In this document: piece after piece, positions 15,140 to 22,167 of the stretch
Numbering within the stretch: position 1 is the stretch's first letter
Layout of the letters: every line of letters begins with the position of its first letter
Assembly (NCBI GenBank): GCA_000436535.1
Contig: FR886341.1
Coordinates: 1 to 29,434, forward strand
DNA from: Eubacterium sp. CAG:252
Lineage (GTDB): Bacteria > Bacillota > Clostridia > Lachnospirales > Lachnospiraceae
Length of the DNA stretch: 29,434 nt
Reading direction: 5' to 3'
The notes under the pieces: model-generated
Seen by the model: the letters and a program-made list of their open reading frames with translations, nothing else
Told to the model about the DNA's origin: nothing
The model's database searches: none
Translations under genes and position numbers: made by a program

Positions 15140-15349
15140 ATGCAGTTAACAGTATCAGGAGTAAAGAAAGAATATGAAGATGGAATTACACTTCCAAAGC
15201 TTTTTGAAATTGAAAATGTAGAAACACCAGAGTATGTAACAGTTTCAATCAATGAGGAATTCATCCCTGGCGACCAGAAGGAAACATATCAGTTAAAAGA
15301 TGGAGATAATGTTGAATTCTTATACTTTATGGGTGGCGGACAGAGATAA
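15140..15349 (+). CDS. hcyS: ThiS/MoaD-like sulfur carrier protein with C-terminal extension (HcyS-like)
   Basis: 69 residues with the beta-grasp pattern of ThiS: MQLTVSGVKKEYEDGITLP, VSINEEFIP, and LKDGDNVEFLYFMGGGQR. A working ThiS ends in free Gly-Gly, which is adenylated and turned into a thiocarboxylate. Here Gln-Arg follows the glycines, so the protein must be trimmed first. The JAMM protease encoded two genes downstream is the obvious candidate. Such a capped carrier was described for HcyS of Wolinella succinogenes (methionine route) and for CysO-type systems with Mec+. The ribosome site AAAGAGG precedes the start; a perfect 12-base palindrome TGCCATATGGCA (15113-15124) lies just before it. 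A role in thiamine synthesis is less likely given the neighbours. Confidence 0.85.
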   Translation: MQLTVSGVKKEYEDGITLPKLFEIENVETPEYVTVSINEEFIPGDQKETYQLKDGDNVEFLYFMGGGQR

Positions 15350-15377
15350 TAAAATAAATCATTAAAGGAGAATTTAT

Positions 15378-16184
15378 ATGGCTTTAACAGACGAGCAGAT
15401 AGAACGTTATTCGCGTCATATCATTTTAAAAGAAGTTGGCGCTAAAGGACAGAAGAAGTTACTTAACGCTAAAGTACTTATAATAGGTGCAGGCGGACTT
15501 GGTGCACCAGCAGCTATGTATCTTGCAGCAGCCGGTGTAGGAACAATCGGTATTGCAGATGCAGATGAGGTTGACCTTAGCAACCTTCAGAGACAGATTA
15601 TTCACCAGACAGCAGATGTAGGCAAGGCAAAGGTTCAGTCAGCAAAGGAAACTATGAATGCTATGAACCCGGATGTTACAGTTAATACATACAGAGAATT
15701 CATAACAAGTGAGAATATTATGGATATCATCAAGGACTATGACTTCGTTATTGATGGTACAGATAATTTCCCAGCTAAGTTCCTTATCAATGATGCATGT
15801 GTTATGGCTAAGAAGCCATTTTCACATGCTGGTATTATCAGATTTAAGGGTCAGCTTATGACTTATGTTCCTGGAGAAGGACCATGCTACAGATGTGTAT
15901 TTAAGAACCCACCACCAAAGGATGCAGTACCTACATGCAAGCAGGCAGGTGTTATCGGAGCTATGGGTGGTGTTATCGGAAGTCTTCAGGCTATGGAGGC
16001 TATTAAGTATATCCTTGGTGTAGGTGACTTGCTTACAGGATATCTTCTTACATACGATGCTATAACACAGGAATTCCATAAGATTAAGCTTCCATCTAAC
16101 ACAGATGGCTGTGCAGTATGTGGCAAGCACCCAACTATAACAGAGCTTATTGATTATGAACAGGTAGTTTGTGAAGACCACTAA
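15378..16184 (+). CDS. hcyF: ThiF/MoeB-family adenylyltransferase activating the sulfur carrier (HcyF-like)
   Basis: 268 residues. It has the nucleotide loop GAGGLGAPAAMYLAAAGVG (37-55), the DLSNLQRQIIHQTADVGKAK block (66-85) typical of E1-like enzymes, and a structural zinc site from Cys170/Cys173 (CYRC) and Cys245/Cys248 (CAVC). PTCKQAG (Cys187) corresponds to the crossover-loop cysteine of ThiF/MoeB. The enzyme should adenylate the carrier's C-terminal glycine so that sulfur can be added. The strong site AAAGGAG precedes the ATG at 15378, 28 bases after the carrier stop. The context with MetY and the JAMM protease points to the homocysteine route rather than thiamine or molybdopterin synthesis. 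Confidence 0.9.
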   Translation: MALTDEQIERYSRHIILKEVGAKGQKKLLNAKVLIIGAGGLGAPAAMYLAAAGVGTIGIADADEVDLSNLQRQIIHQTADVGKAKVQSAKETMNAMNPDVTVNTYREFITSENIMDIIKDYDFVIDGTDNFPAKFLINDACVMAKKPFSHAGIIRFKGQLMTYVPGEGPCYRCVFKNPPPKDAVPTCKQAGVIGAMGGVIGSLQAMEAIKYILGVGDLLTGYLLTYDAITQEFHKIKLPSNTDGCAVCGKHPTITELIDYEQVVCEDH

Positions 16185-16217
16185 TTCTATATATATGAAA
16201 TCAGGAGGTGTCACAAG

Positions 16218-16628
16218 GTGATTACATTTAATAAAAGCGATTATGATACTATACTTGAATATGCAAAGAAAAATCTTCCAGAGGAGGCCTGCGGACTTAT
16301 TGGTGGAACAATAGAAGACGGAGATAAGCACGTTAAAAAGGTATATCTTTTAACTAATATTGACCACTCTAATGAGCATTTTTCAATGGACCCTAAGGAA
16401 CAGCTTGCAGCAGTAAAGGATATGAGAGCAAATGGCTTGGTTCCTCTTGGAAACTGGCACTCACATCCAGAGTCTCCTTCAAGACCATCTGAGGAGGATA
16501 AAAGACTTGCATACGACAGTAAGGCAAGCTATATGATACTTTCACTTATGAATATAGATGAGCCAGTACTTAACTCATTCCATATAGAAGGAAATGTATC
16601 AGAAAAAGAAGATTTACATATTATTTAG
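16218..16628 (+). CDS. hcyD: JAMM/MPN+ metalloprotease (M67 family, Mec+/HcyD-like)
   Basis: 136 residues, the size of bacterial Mec+ proteins. It shows the JAMM signature: Glu22/Glu23 in PEEACGLIGG and the zinc motif HSHPESPSRPSEED with His81, His83, Ser91 and Asp94. Family members cut just after Gly-Gly of ubiquitin-like or ThiS-like proteins. The GTG start at 16218 has AGGAGG 9 bases upstream. Encoded next to the carrier whose tail ends GGGQR and its activating enzyme, it most likely removes the extra residues; Mec+ enzymes can also release an amino acid from the carrier. The gene ends the sulfur operon at a strong terminator. Confidence 0.88.
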   Translation: MITFNKSDYDTILEYAKKNLPEEACGLIGGTIEDGDKHVKKVYLLTNIDHSNEHFSMDPKEQLAAVKDMRANGLVPLGNWHSHPESPSRPSEEDKRLAYDSKASYMILSLMNIDEPVLNSFHIEGNVSEKEDLHII

Positions 16629-16662
16629 TGGTATGTAATTATATAAGCCAGAGCCGTGGCAG

Positions 16663-16710
16663 AAAAAGGAACGGAGTGATATGCCTGTGCAGGGAACTTC
16701 GTTCCTTTTT
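16663..16710 (+). terminator. Intrinsic terminator ending the sulfur operon
   Basis: AAAAAGGAACGGAGT (16663-16677) pairs with ACTTCGTTCCTTTTT (16696-16710) with one wobble, ending in a T-run. It separates the operon from the MITE-like element and trxB. Confidence 0.85.
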
Positions 16711-16750
16711 TAATATAGAATAAAATTAAATTTTATGCAGATTATATAAT

Positions 16751-16944
16751 GATACCAGGGTCAAAAGATATAAACCCACATGAGCTTGCTTATAGGTGAG
16801 TGAATGACCTTGTGACCCGCTCCAATATGAGCATAAAAGTGGGATGATAGTCCTACAATATGCGAATATTGGAGCGGATTGTGGGAGTGCGCAGCACACA
16901 ACAATACGTAAGTATCATAGTTGGGGATTTTTGACCCTGACATC
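16751..16944. mobile_element. MITE-like element, 194 bases, with terminal inverted repeats
   Basis: The left end GATACCAGGGTCAAAA (16751-16766) and right end TTTTGACCCTGACATC (16929-16944) are inverted repeats matching at 14 of 16 positions. Inside, CCGCTCCAATAT (16817-16828) and ATATTGGAGCGG (16866-16877) form a second perfect inverted repeat. There is no coding capacity. Size and form fit a non-autonomous miniature element. A similar right-end piece sits at 11801-11827. No target duplication is obvious. Confidence 0.65.
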
Positions 16945-16959
16945 ATTATAATTTATAAT
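16931..16959 (+). promoter_or_regulatory. Promoter of trxB, -35 inside the MITE end
   Basis: TTGACC (16931-16936), 17-base spacer, TATAAT (16954-16959). The -35 box is part of the element's right terminal repeat; the -10 is in the flanking sequence. It lies 35 bases before the trxB start. Confidence 0.7.
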
Positions 16960-16993
16960 AAGGAAGTTACAGATTAGGAGAGAGGTGTATACA

Positions 16994-17944
16994 ATGAGTG
17001 GACATAATAATATTTTAGATGTAATTATAGTAGGAAGCGGTCCGGCAGGACTGTCAGCCGCTATATATACTAAAAGAGCAGGACTTGATACTCTTGTTAT
17101 AGAGAAGGAATATATGGGCGCAGGACAGATTGCATACAGTGATAAGGTTGATAATTACCTTGGAATACCGGCAGTCAGCGGCTTTGACCTTGGTGAAAGC
17201 TTTAGAAACCACGCTGAGTTACTTGGAATTACTATAGAAGAGGGGGAAGTGTCGGCAATTAAAGCTTTAGATGGTACAGAGGATGAAAATATATCTGTAT
17301 CTGGTGAGTCATCTTTATGGAAATTGGAACTTTCACATGATACTTACAAGCTTGCAAGAACTGTTATATATGCAACAGGAAGTCATCACAGACATTTGGG
17401 AATAAAGGAAGAAGAGCAGTTTATAGGAAAAGGTGTATCGTACTGTGCTGTATGTGATGGCGCATTTTTTAAGGATAAGAGTGTAATTGTAGCAGGTGGC
17501 GGAAACAGCGCACTTGGCGATGCACTTTACCTTTCAGATATATGTGCAGATGTATATATAGTCCACAGAAGAGATGAGTTCAGAGGTGATGCAGTTACGC
17601 TTGAAAAGCTTAGAAGCTGCGATAATGTCCATATAGTTACCGGTGTTACAATACAGGCACTTAAGGGTGAAAAGAAGCTTGAGCAAGTTGTTCTTAGCGA
17701 TGGCAGTGTAATAAAGGCAAATGGTCTTTTTGTGGCTATTGGTATGGAACCGGAAACAGATATTCTTAAAGGCGTTGTCAAGCTTGATAATACAGGCTAT
17801 GTAGTAGCAGGAGAAGACTGTGTTACATCTGCTAAGGGACTGTATGTTGCGGGTGATGTAAGAACAAAGGAGTTAAGACAGGTTATAACAGCAGCCGCAG
17901 ACGGAGCTAACGCAGCCGCACAGGTAATAAAGTATTTAAAGTAA
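16994..17944 (+). CDS. trxB: Thioredoxin reductase (NADPH, FAD-dependent)
   Basis: 316 residues, as usual for low-molecular-weight thioredoxin reductases. It has an N-terminal FAD loop VGSGPAGLSAAIYTKRAG, redox-active CAVC (151-154, in VSYCAVCDGAFF), an NADPH loop GGGNSALGDAL, VHRRDEFRGD with the arginines that bind the NADPH phosphate, and a C-terminal FAD contact ending in RQVITAAADGA. The ATG at 16994 is preceded by AGGAGAGAGG; a GTG at 16985 overlaps that site and is unlikely. Cytoplasmic. It probably reduces the CVPC thioredoxin at 14703-15020. The gene would once have been continuous with the sulfur operon but is now separated by a terminator and the MITE-like element, with its own promoter. 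Confidence 0.92.
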   Translation: MSGHNNILDVIIVGSGPAGLSAAIYTKRAGLDTLVIEKEYMGAGQIAYSDKVDNYLGIPAVSGFDLGESFRNHAELLGITIEEGEVSAIKALDGTEDENISVSGESSLWKLELSHDTYKLARTVIYATGSHHRHLGIKEEEQFIGKGVSYCAVCDGAFFKDKSVIVAGGGNSALGDALYLSDICADVYIVHRRDEFRGDAVTLEKLRSCDNVHIVTGVTIQALKGEKKLEQVVLSDGSVIKANGLFVAIGMEPETDILKGVVKLDNTGYVVAGEDCVTSAKGLYVAGDVRTKELRQVITAAADGANAAAQVIKYLK

Positions 17945-18035
17945 TTGAAATTAACAAAAATGTGTGTTATATTCATTAACCGTTGAGATAATCAGCGCAA
18001 AGAAAAACAGTAAGATAATGAAAGGACATACACAT

Positions 18036-19418
18036 ATGAGTAAAAGGGATAAAAGTACGACAGCAAGTATGGATATGACAACAGGTTCAATTCCGATAAA
18101 GATACTTAAGTTTAGTATTCCGCTTATGCTTGCACAGATACTTGAAGTGTTATTTAATATGTCGGATGTTGCCGTTGTAGGTAAGTTTTCAAGTTATGAA
18201 GCACTTGGAGCAGTTGGTTCAACATCGCTTCTTGTAACACTGTTTACAGGCTTTCTTATAGGTATGGGCTGTGGTGTCAATGTAAGAGCTGCACAGCAGC
18301 TTGGTGCAGGTCAGAGGGAAAATGTACGAAAAACTATCCATACATCATTTCTTTTATGTCTTTTTGTGGGATTTACGGCTATGGTGCTTTGTATAGCTGG
18401 AGCAAAGTTTTTCCTTTCACTTATGAATACAAAGTCTGAGCTTATAGACGGTGCTGTCCTTTATTTCAGGATATATGCGTTTGGTATGCCGGCAATGGCT
18501 GTATATAACTTTGGTAATGCTGTTATGAGTGCAAGCGGTGATACAAAGAAGCCTCTTATATACCTCACATTTGCAGGTATTGTCAATGTCTGCCTTAATC
18601 TTATATTTGTTATAGGAATAGGTATGGCTGAGGATGGTGTCGCATTTGCAAGTATAACAGCCCAGTATATATCAGCAATACTTGTGGTGGTTAATCTGTT
18701 AAGAAGAAAAGATGCTGATGTATGCAGATTAAGGATAAATGAGTTAAGGTTCTATCCGGGAGTATCGAAGGTTATACTTATGCTTGGAATTCCAGCGGGT
18801 ATTCAGAATGCAATATTTGCTATGGCTAATCTTTTTATACAGACAGGAGTTAATTCTTTCAGTGCGGTTATGGTATCGGGAAATGCTGCTGCTGCCAATG
18901 CAGATACACTTATATATAATGTTATGATGGCGTTCTATACAGCCTGCTCAAGCTTTATGGGGCAGAATATGGGAGCACATAACAAGAAACGTATGTTAAA
19001 GAGCTACCTTATAAGTATGGCTTATGCTTTCTTTGCAGCGGCTGTGCTTGGAGGACTTCTTATAATATTTGGAAGACAGTTCCTTTCATTGTTTACAAGT
19101 GAATCTGAGGTAGTTGATGCAGGTATGCAGAGAATTATGATTATGGGCTTTTCATATGCCTTGTCTTCATTTATGGACTGTACGATAGCGGCATCAAGAG
19201 GACTTGGAAAGACAATAGTGCCAACAATAGTTGTTATCATAGGTTCGTGCGTGTTCAGGGTAGCGTGGGTATATACAATATTTGCATATTTCCACACAAT
19301 ACCTTCATTGTTCCTGTTATACCCATGCTCATGGATAATAACAGCAGTGGCAGAGATAGCTTACTTTATACATTGTTTCAGGAAACTGGCATTTGATAAG
19401 GGCATATCATATAATTAA
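18036..19418 (+). CDS. MATE-family efflux transporter
   Basis: 460 residues with twelve predicted membrane helices in two related halves. Family hallmarks include the start of helix 1 (ILKFSIPLMLAQILEVLFNMSD), GMGCGVNVRAAQQLGAGQ in the first half and SSFMGQNMGAHNKKRM in the second half. It resembles the clostridial multidrug MATE group, which exports cationic compounds with Na+ or H+. The ATG at 18036 lies after AAAGGA; the open frame back to 17964 has no ribosome site. It begins about 90 bases after trxB and may share its transcript. The substrate is unknown. A two-way terminator follows. Confidence 0.92.
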   Translation: MSKRDKSTTASMDMTTGSIPIKILKFSIPLMLAQILEVLFNMSDVAVVGKFSSYEALGAVGSTSLLVTLFTGFLIGMGCGVNVRAAQQLGAGQRENVRKTIHTSFLLCLFVGFTAMVLCIAGAKFFLSLMNTKSELIDGAVLYFRIYAFGMPAMAVYNFGNAVMSASGDTKKPLIYLTFAGIVNVCLNLIFVIGIGMAEDGVAFASITAQYISAILVVVNLLRRKDADVCRLRINELRFYPGVSKVILMLGIPAGIQNAIFAMANLFIQTGVNSFSAVMVSGNAAAANADTLIYNVMMAFYTACSSFMGQNMGAHNKKRMLKSYLISMAYAFFAAAVLGGLLIIFGRQFLSLFTSESEVVDAGMQRIMIMGFSYALSSFMDCTIAASRGLGKTIVPTIVVIIGSCVFRVAWVYTIFAYFHTIPSLFLLYPCSWIITAVAEIAYFIHCFRKLAFDKGISYN

Positions 19419-19473
19419 ATAACATTTTTATCAATGAAAATATTAAGAATGCTATATAAAATTGTTTTTATAA

Positions 19474-19543
19474 AAAAGGCATAAACACAAATATATGATT
19501 ATTAAGTGAATTAATTATCATAGGTATGTGTTTTATGCCTTTT
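19474..19543. terminator. Bidirectional terminator between MATE and flavodiiron genes
   Basis: AAAAGGCATAAACACA (19474-19489) pairs with TGTGTTTTATGCCTTTT (19527-19543) apart from one bulged T. A-rich and T-rich flanks on both sides let it serve both converging genes. Confidence 0.7.
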
Positions 19544-19560
19544 AATATGTTTAATGTGTT

Positions 19561-20724
19561 TTACTTAATAGCTTCTGCAAGCTTAGTCATATTGGCAATA
19601 TCTTCATCTTTCATAGTAGACTTGATAGTTACTGTATCGCCGCATATAGTTATATTCTTCATTCCTTCAAATGCTGTCTTCATCCACTTGCCGGCAGTAG
19701 GTGCCCATGAACCATTTTCAATAATTCCAACCTTACGGTTCTGGTAAGCCTTGTGTGAAAGTCTGTTGATGAAGTCCTCCATAGGAGGGAATACACCGCC
19801 GTCATAGGAAGCTGCTGCCACGATAAGTCTGCTGTAACGGAAAGAGTCTTCGATGGCTTCTGCCATATCATCTCTTGTAAGGTCTGTAAATGCTACCTTG
19901 GCAAATCCATTTTCTTTAAGAATATCAACCATCTTTTCGGCTGTTGCCTTAGTGTTGCCGTGGATAGAAGCACATGCTACAAGTACTCCCTCATCCTCTG
20001 GCTCATAACTGCTCCATGTAAGATACTTTCCTATGTAAAAGTCAAGGTTTTCTTTAAGAATAGGACCATGAAGAGGGCATATAGTCTTAATATCAAGTCC
20101 TGCTGCCTTCTTTAAAAGAGTCTGTACAGGTGCGCCATACTTTCCTACGATATTAAAGTAATATCTTCTTGCTTCGCATGTCCAGTCTTCATCAGCGCTT
20201 AAAGCACCGAACTTGCCAAATGCATCGGCAGAGAAGAGTACTTTTTCAGTTGTTTCATATTCTAACATAACCTCTGGCCAGTGAACCATAGGTGCCATAA
20301 TAAATTTAAGATTGTGGGTTCCTAATGATAATTCCTGTCCATCTGCAACAGTAATGCATCTTTCATCAAGATTATCTATAGTAAAGAACTGAGGAAGCAT
20401 AGCCTTTGCCTTTGTGCTAAGAACAAGCTTTGCAGCAGGATACTTATCTGCAACAGCCTTTATATTGGCTGCATGGTCTGGTTCAAGGTGGGAGATAACT
20501 ATATAATCAATAGTTCTTTCACCGAGAGCATCTGAAAGATTAGCAAACCATTCATCTGATTTTCTTGCATCTATTGTGTCCATAACAGCTACTTTTTCAT
20601 CAAGAATTACATATGAGTTGTAAGACACTCCGTTAGGCACCTGATACTGGCTTTCAAAAAGGTCAAGAGTAGTATCATCTGCACCTATGTACTTAATTGA
20701 CTCTGATATAAATGTATCTGACAT
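19561..20724 (-). CDS. Flavodiiron protein (FprA-type oxygen/NO reductase)
   Basis: 387 residues. The N-terminal metallo-beta-lactamase-like domain carries the diiron ligands His79, Glu81 and Asp83 in SHLEPDH, plus His148, Asp167 and His219. The C-terminal flavodoxin-like domain begins near 247 with the FMN loop SIHGNTKATA and a later AAASYDGGVFPP. Class A layout with no fused rubredoxin. In anaerobes these enzymes reduce oxygen to water, or NO to N2O, in the cytoplasm, using electrons from rubredoxin or a flavoprotein. The start at 20724 follows GAGG. Transcription from a strong promoter about 165 bases upstream, with a Fur/PerR-like palindrome at its start, fits oxidative stress control. 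It is a single-gene unit ending at a shared terminator. Confidence 0.94.
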   Translation of the reverse strand: MSDTFISESIKYIGADDTTLDLFESQYQVPNGVSYNSYVILDEKVAVMDTIDARKSDEWFANLSDALGERTIDYIVISHLEPDHAANIKAVADKYPAAKLVLSTKAKAMLPQFFTIDNLDERCITVADGQELSLGTHNLKFIMAPMVHWPEVMLEYETTEKVLFSADAFGKFGALSADEDWTCEARRYYFNIVGKYGAPVQTLLKKAAGLDIKTICPLHGPILKENLDFYIGKYLTWSSYEPEDEGVLVACASIHGNTKATAEKMVDILKENGFAKVAFTDLTRDDMAEAIEDSFRYSRLIVAAASYDGGVFPPMEDFINRLSHKAYQNRKVGIIENGSWAPTAGKWMKTAFEGMKNITICGDTVTIKSTMKDEDIANMTKLAEAIK

Positions 20725-20860
20725 AATTAATCCTCATTTCTGCGCACTTTTTATTCATAACTGATAAGCATGATATGCGCTAAAGTACTTATCAGGTGTA
20801 TTCTATATAATATTCATAAGTGTTCTGTTGTCTATAATTGAATATTATATAATAAAAAAA

Positions 20861-20875
20861 TAGTAATGATTACTA
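20861..20875. promoter_or_regulatory. Fur/PerR-like 7-1-7 palindrome at the flavodiiron promoter
   Basis: TAGTAATGATTACTA is a perfect 7-1-7 inverted repeat and shares 10 of 14 arm positions with the Fur box TGATAATnATTATCA. It lies just downstream of the predicted transcription start on the minus strand, a good place for a repressor. Confidence 0.5.
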
Positions 20876-20887
20876 ATATTGTTTTAA

Positions 20888-20915
20888 ATTATAACATATA
20901 AGATAATTTTGTCAA
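20888..20915 (-). promoter_or_regulatory. Consensus promoter of the flavodiiron gene
   Basis: On the minus strand TTGACA (20915-20910), 16 bases, TATAAT (20893-20888): both boxes match sigma-A exactly. The 276-base gap 20725-21000 holds this promoter and the palindrome and no gene. Confidence 0.75.
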
Positions 20916-21000
20916 TCTATATAATTGTAGTTCCTCTATTTATTGTTGCCTTATATATTTGTAATGGCTTATATTATGATGTCGGGGGGCAAAAGTCTTA

Positions 21001-21957
21001 TTATACTTCAACCTTCTCCATACGTGTCTTCAATATTTCAAACAGTTCCTCTTCACTATTAATATCTTCATTGCCAAGATCTGCACAGGCGATGGAAATA
21101 TCTAAGGGAAGTCTTTTGTTATTAAAAAGAAGGTGCTTAGGAGAAGCTTCCAGCGGAAGGCACATAATACGTTTCTTAAAGTTATCATAGTTAAGGCTGC
21201 TTTCAAGAACAAAGAAAGTATCAGGGCTGTATCTAACAAATAACATTTCTGTATCCGTTTCATCATGGAATATCTGCTTTAATAATGAGTACAGGCTGCA
21301 TATTATTCCAGAGGCTGCCATACTGCCTTCGTTCTGTGTTATATCATATAAATGCTCTATATGTATAAGAGCAGTGTTAGTCTGGTGGGTTTTCTTTGCA
21401 TTATAGAAAAGATTAGGAATATGCTCAGCAAGATAATCACGGTTGTAAGCATCAGTTTCTTTATCTAACAGTAACTGGCTGTTAAGAGTCTTTATTGTAC
21501 TTACAAGCTTCTTTCTTTCAGAAGCTGAATTGTACCTGTTATATGTATAAGAAAAATGCTTGACTATCTCAAGTACAAGTGGTGCGCCGTCAACTATGAC
21601 AGGACGTGAAGTTACCTGAAATATGTCATCGTCAGTTGTTTCAAGCTTTGACTGTGTGTGCTTTGTAAGCATAGCCCTTGCAGAGGTGCAGTTTGCACAC
21701 TGATATGGAACACTCCATACATCAAAACAGTTATCACATTCATCATTATTATCAGCTGGAGTATTATCTAAAGTCCTGACAATACGACATTCATAAGGAT
21801 TGACAAGTCTTACAACATCAAAAGAGCAGGCTAACATATTCATTTCTTCAGTTATCTGCGCTGTTGTGTATGACTTTATCTCAGATACATCGCCAGTATG
21901 TGCTTCTGGTTCATAATCCATGCTGTTATTATCAGGAGTATTAATATTATTATTCAT
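21001..21957 (-). CDS. PAS-like and degenerate GGDEF domain protein
   Basis: 318 residues, cytoplasmic. After a polar N-terminus comes a PAS-like domain (about 40-145) with FDVVRLVNPYECRIVR and a cysteine group, DECDNCFDVW followed by YQCANCTSAR, then VTSRPVIVDGAPLVLEIVK. This type precedes GGDEF domains in many clostridial proteins. After a short helix, DKETDAYNRDYLAEHIP marks the start of a GGDEF domain, but the active-site loop reads RYSPDTFFVL, so the cyclase motif is lost. It is probably a sensor or GTP/c-di-GMP-responsive protein rather than an enzyme. The Cys cluster could bind a metal or respond to redox change (inference). The gene is divergent from the PAS-GGDEF-EAL gene with about 210 bases between them. 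Confidence 0.75.
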   Translation of the reverse strand: MNNNINTPDNNSMDYEPEAHTGDVSEIKSYTTAQITEEMNMLACSFDVVRLVNPYECRIVRTLDNTPADNNDECDNCFDVWSVPYQCANCTSARAMLTKHTQSKLETTDDDIFQVTSRPVIVDGAPLVLEIVKHFSYTYNRYNSASERKKLVSTIKTLNSQLLLDKETDAYNRDYLAEHIPNLFYNAKKTHQTNTALIHIEHLYDITQNEGSMAASGIICSLYSLLKQIFHDETDTEMLFVRYSPDTFFVLESSLNYDNFKKRIMCLPLEASPKHLLFNNKRLPLDISIACADLGNEDINSEEELFEILKTRMEKVEV

Positions 21958-22035
21958 AAGCCGTTCCTACCTTCTAAAAGCTGAATAAATAGTATCATAA
22001 AAATAATAAAATTCCAACTTATATTTGACATTTAT

Positions 22036-22063
22036 TTGACAAAAATGTATCTTATTAGATATT
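22036..22063 (+). promoter_or_regulatory. Possible promoter of the PAS-GGDEF-EAL gene
   Basis: TTGACA (22036-22041), 16 bases, GATATT (22058-22063); another TTGACA lies at 22025. The leader that follows contains a GC-rich hairpin CTGCCG-GT-CGGCAG (22077-22090), unusual in this AT-rich spacer. Confidence 0.4.
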
Positions 22064-22167
22064 AAAGAGGTGAAGGCTGCCGGTCGGCAGAGGTAGCTAT
22101 ATCAGATTATTATATTAAGTGAATTAGTTAAGATACTTAAAGCTGATATATGGAAGGACGGATGCGT

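Noticed and set aside
15140..16184. Thiamine biosynthesis (ThiS/ThiF) pair
   Set aside because: No thiG, thiH or other thiamine genes are nearby, the carrier tail is blocked by Gln-Arg, and the neighbours are sulfur-assimilation genes.
16751..16944. Complete insertion sequence
   Set aside because: The element is only 194 bases and encodes no transposase, so a non-autonomous miniature element fits better.
22064..22167. c-di-GMP (GEMM) riboswitch before the PAS-GGDEF-EAL gene
   Set aside because: Only a short CTGCCG/CGGCAG hairpin is visible; the conserved GEMM core sequences and second stem are missing.
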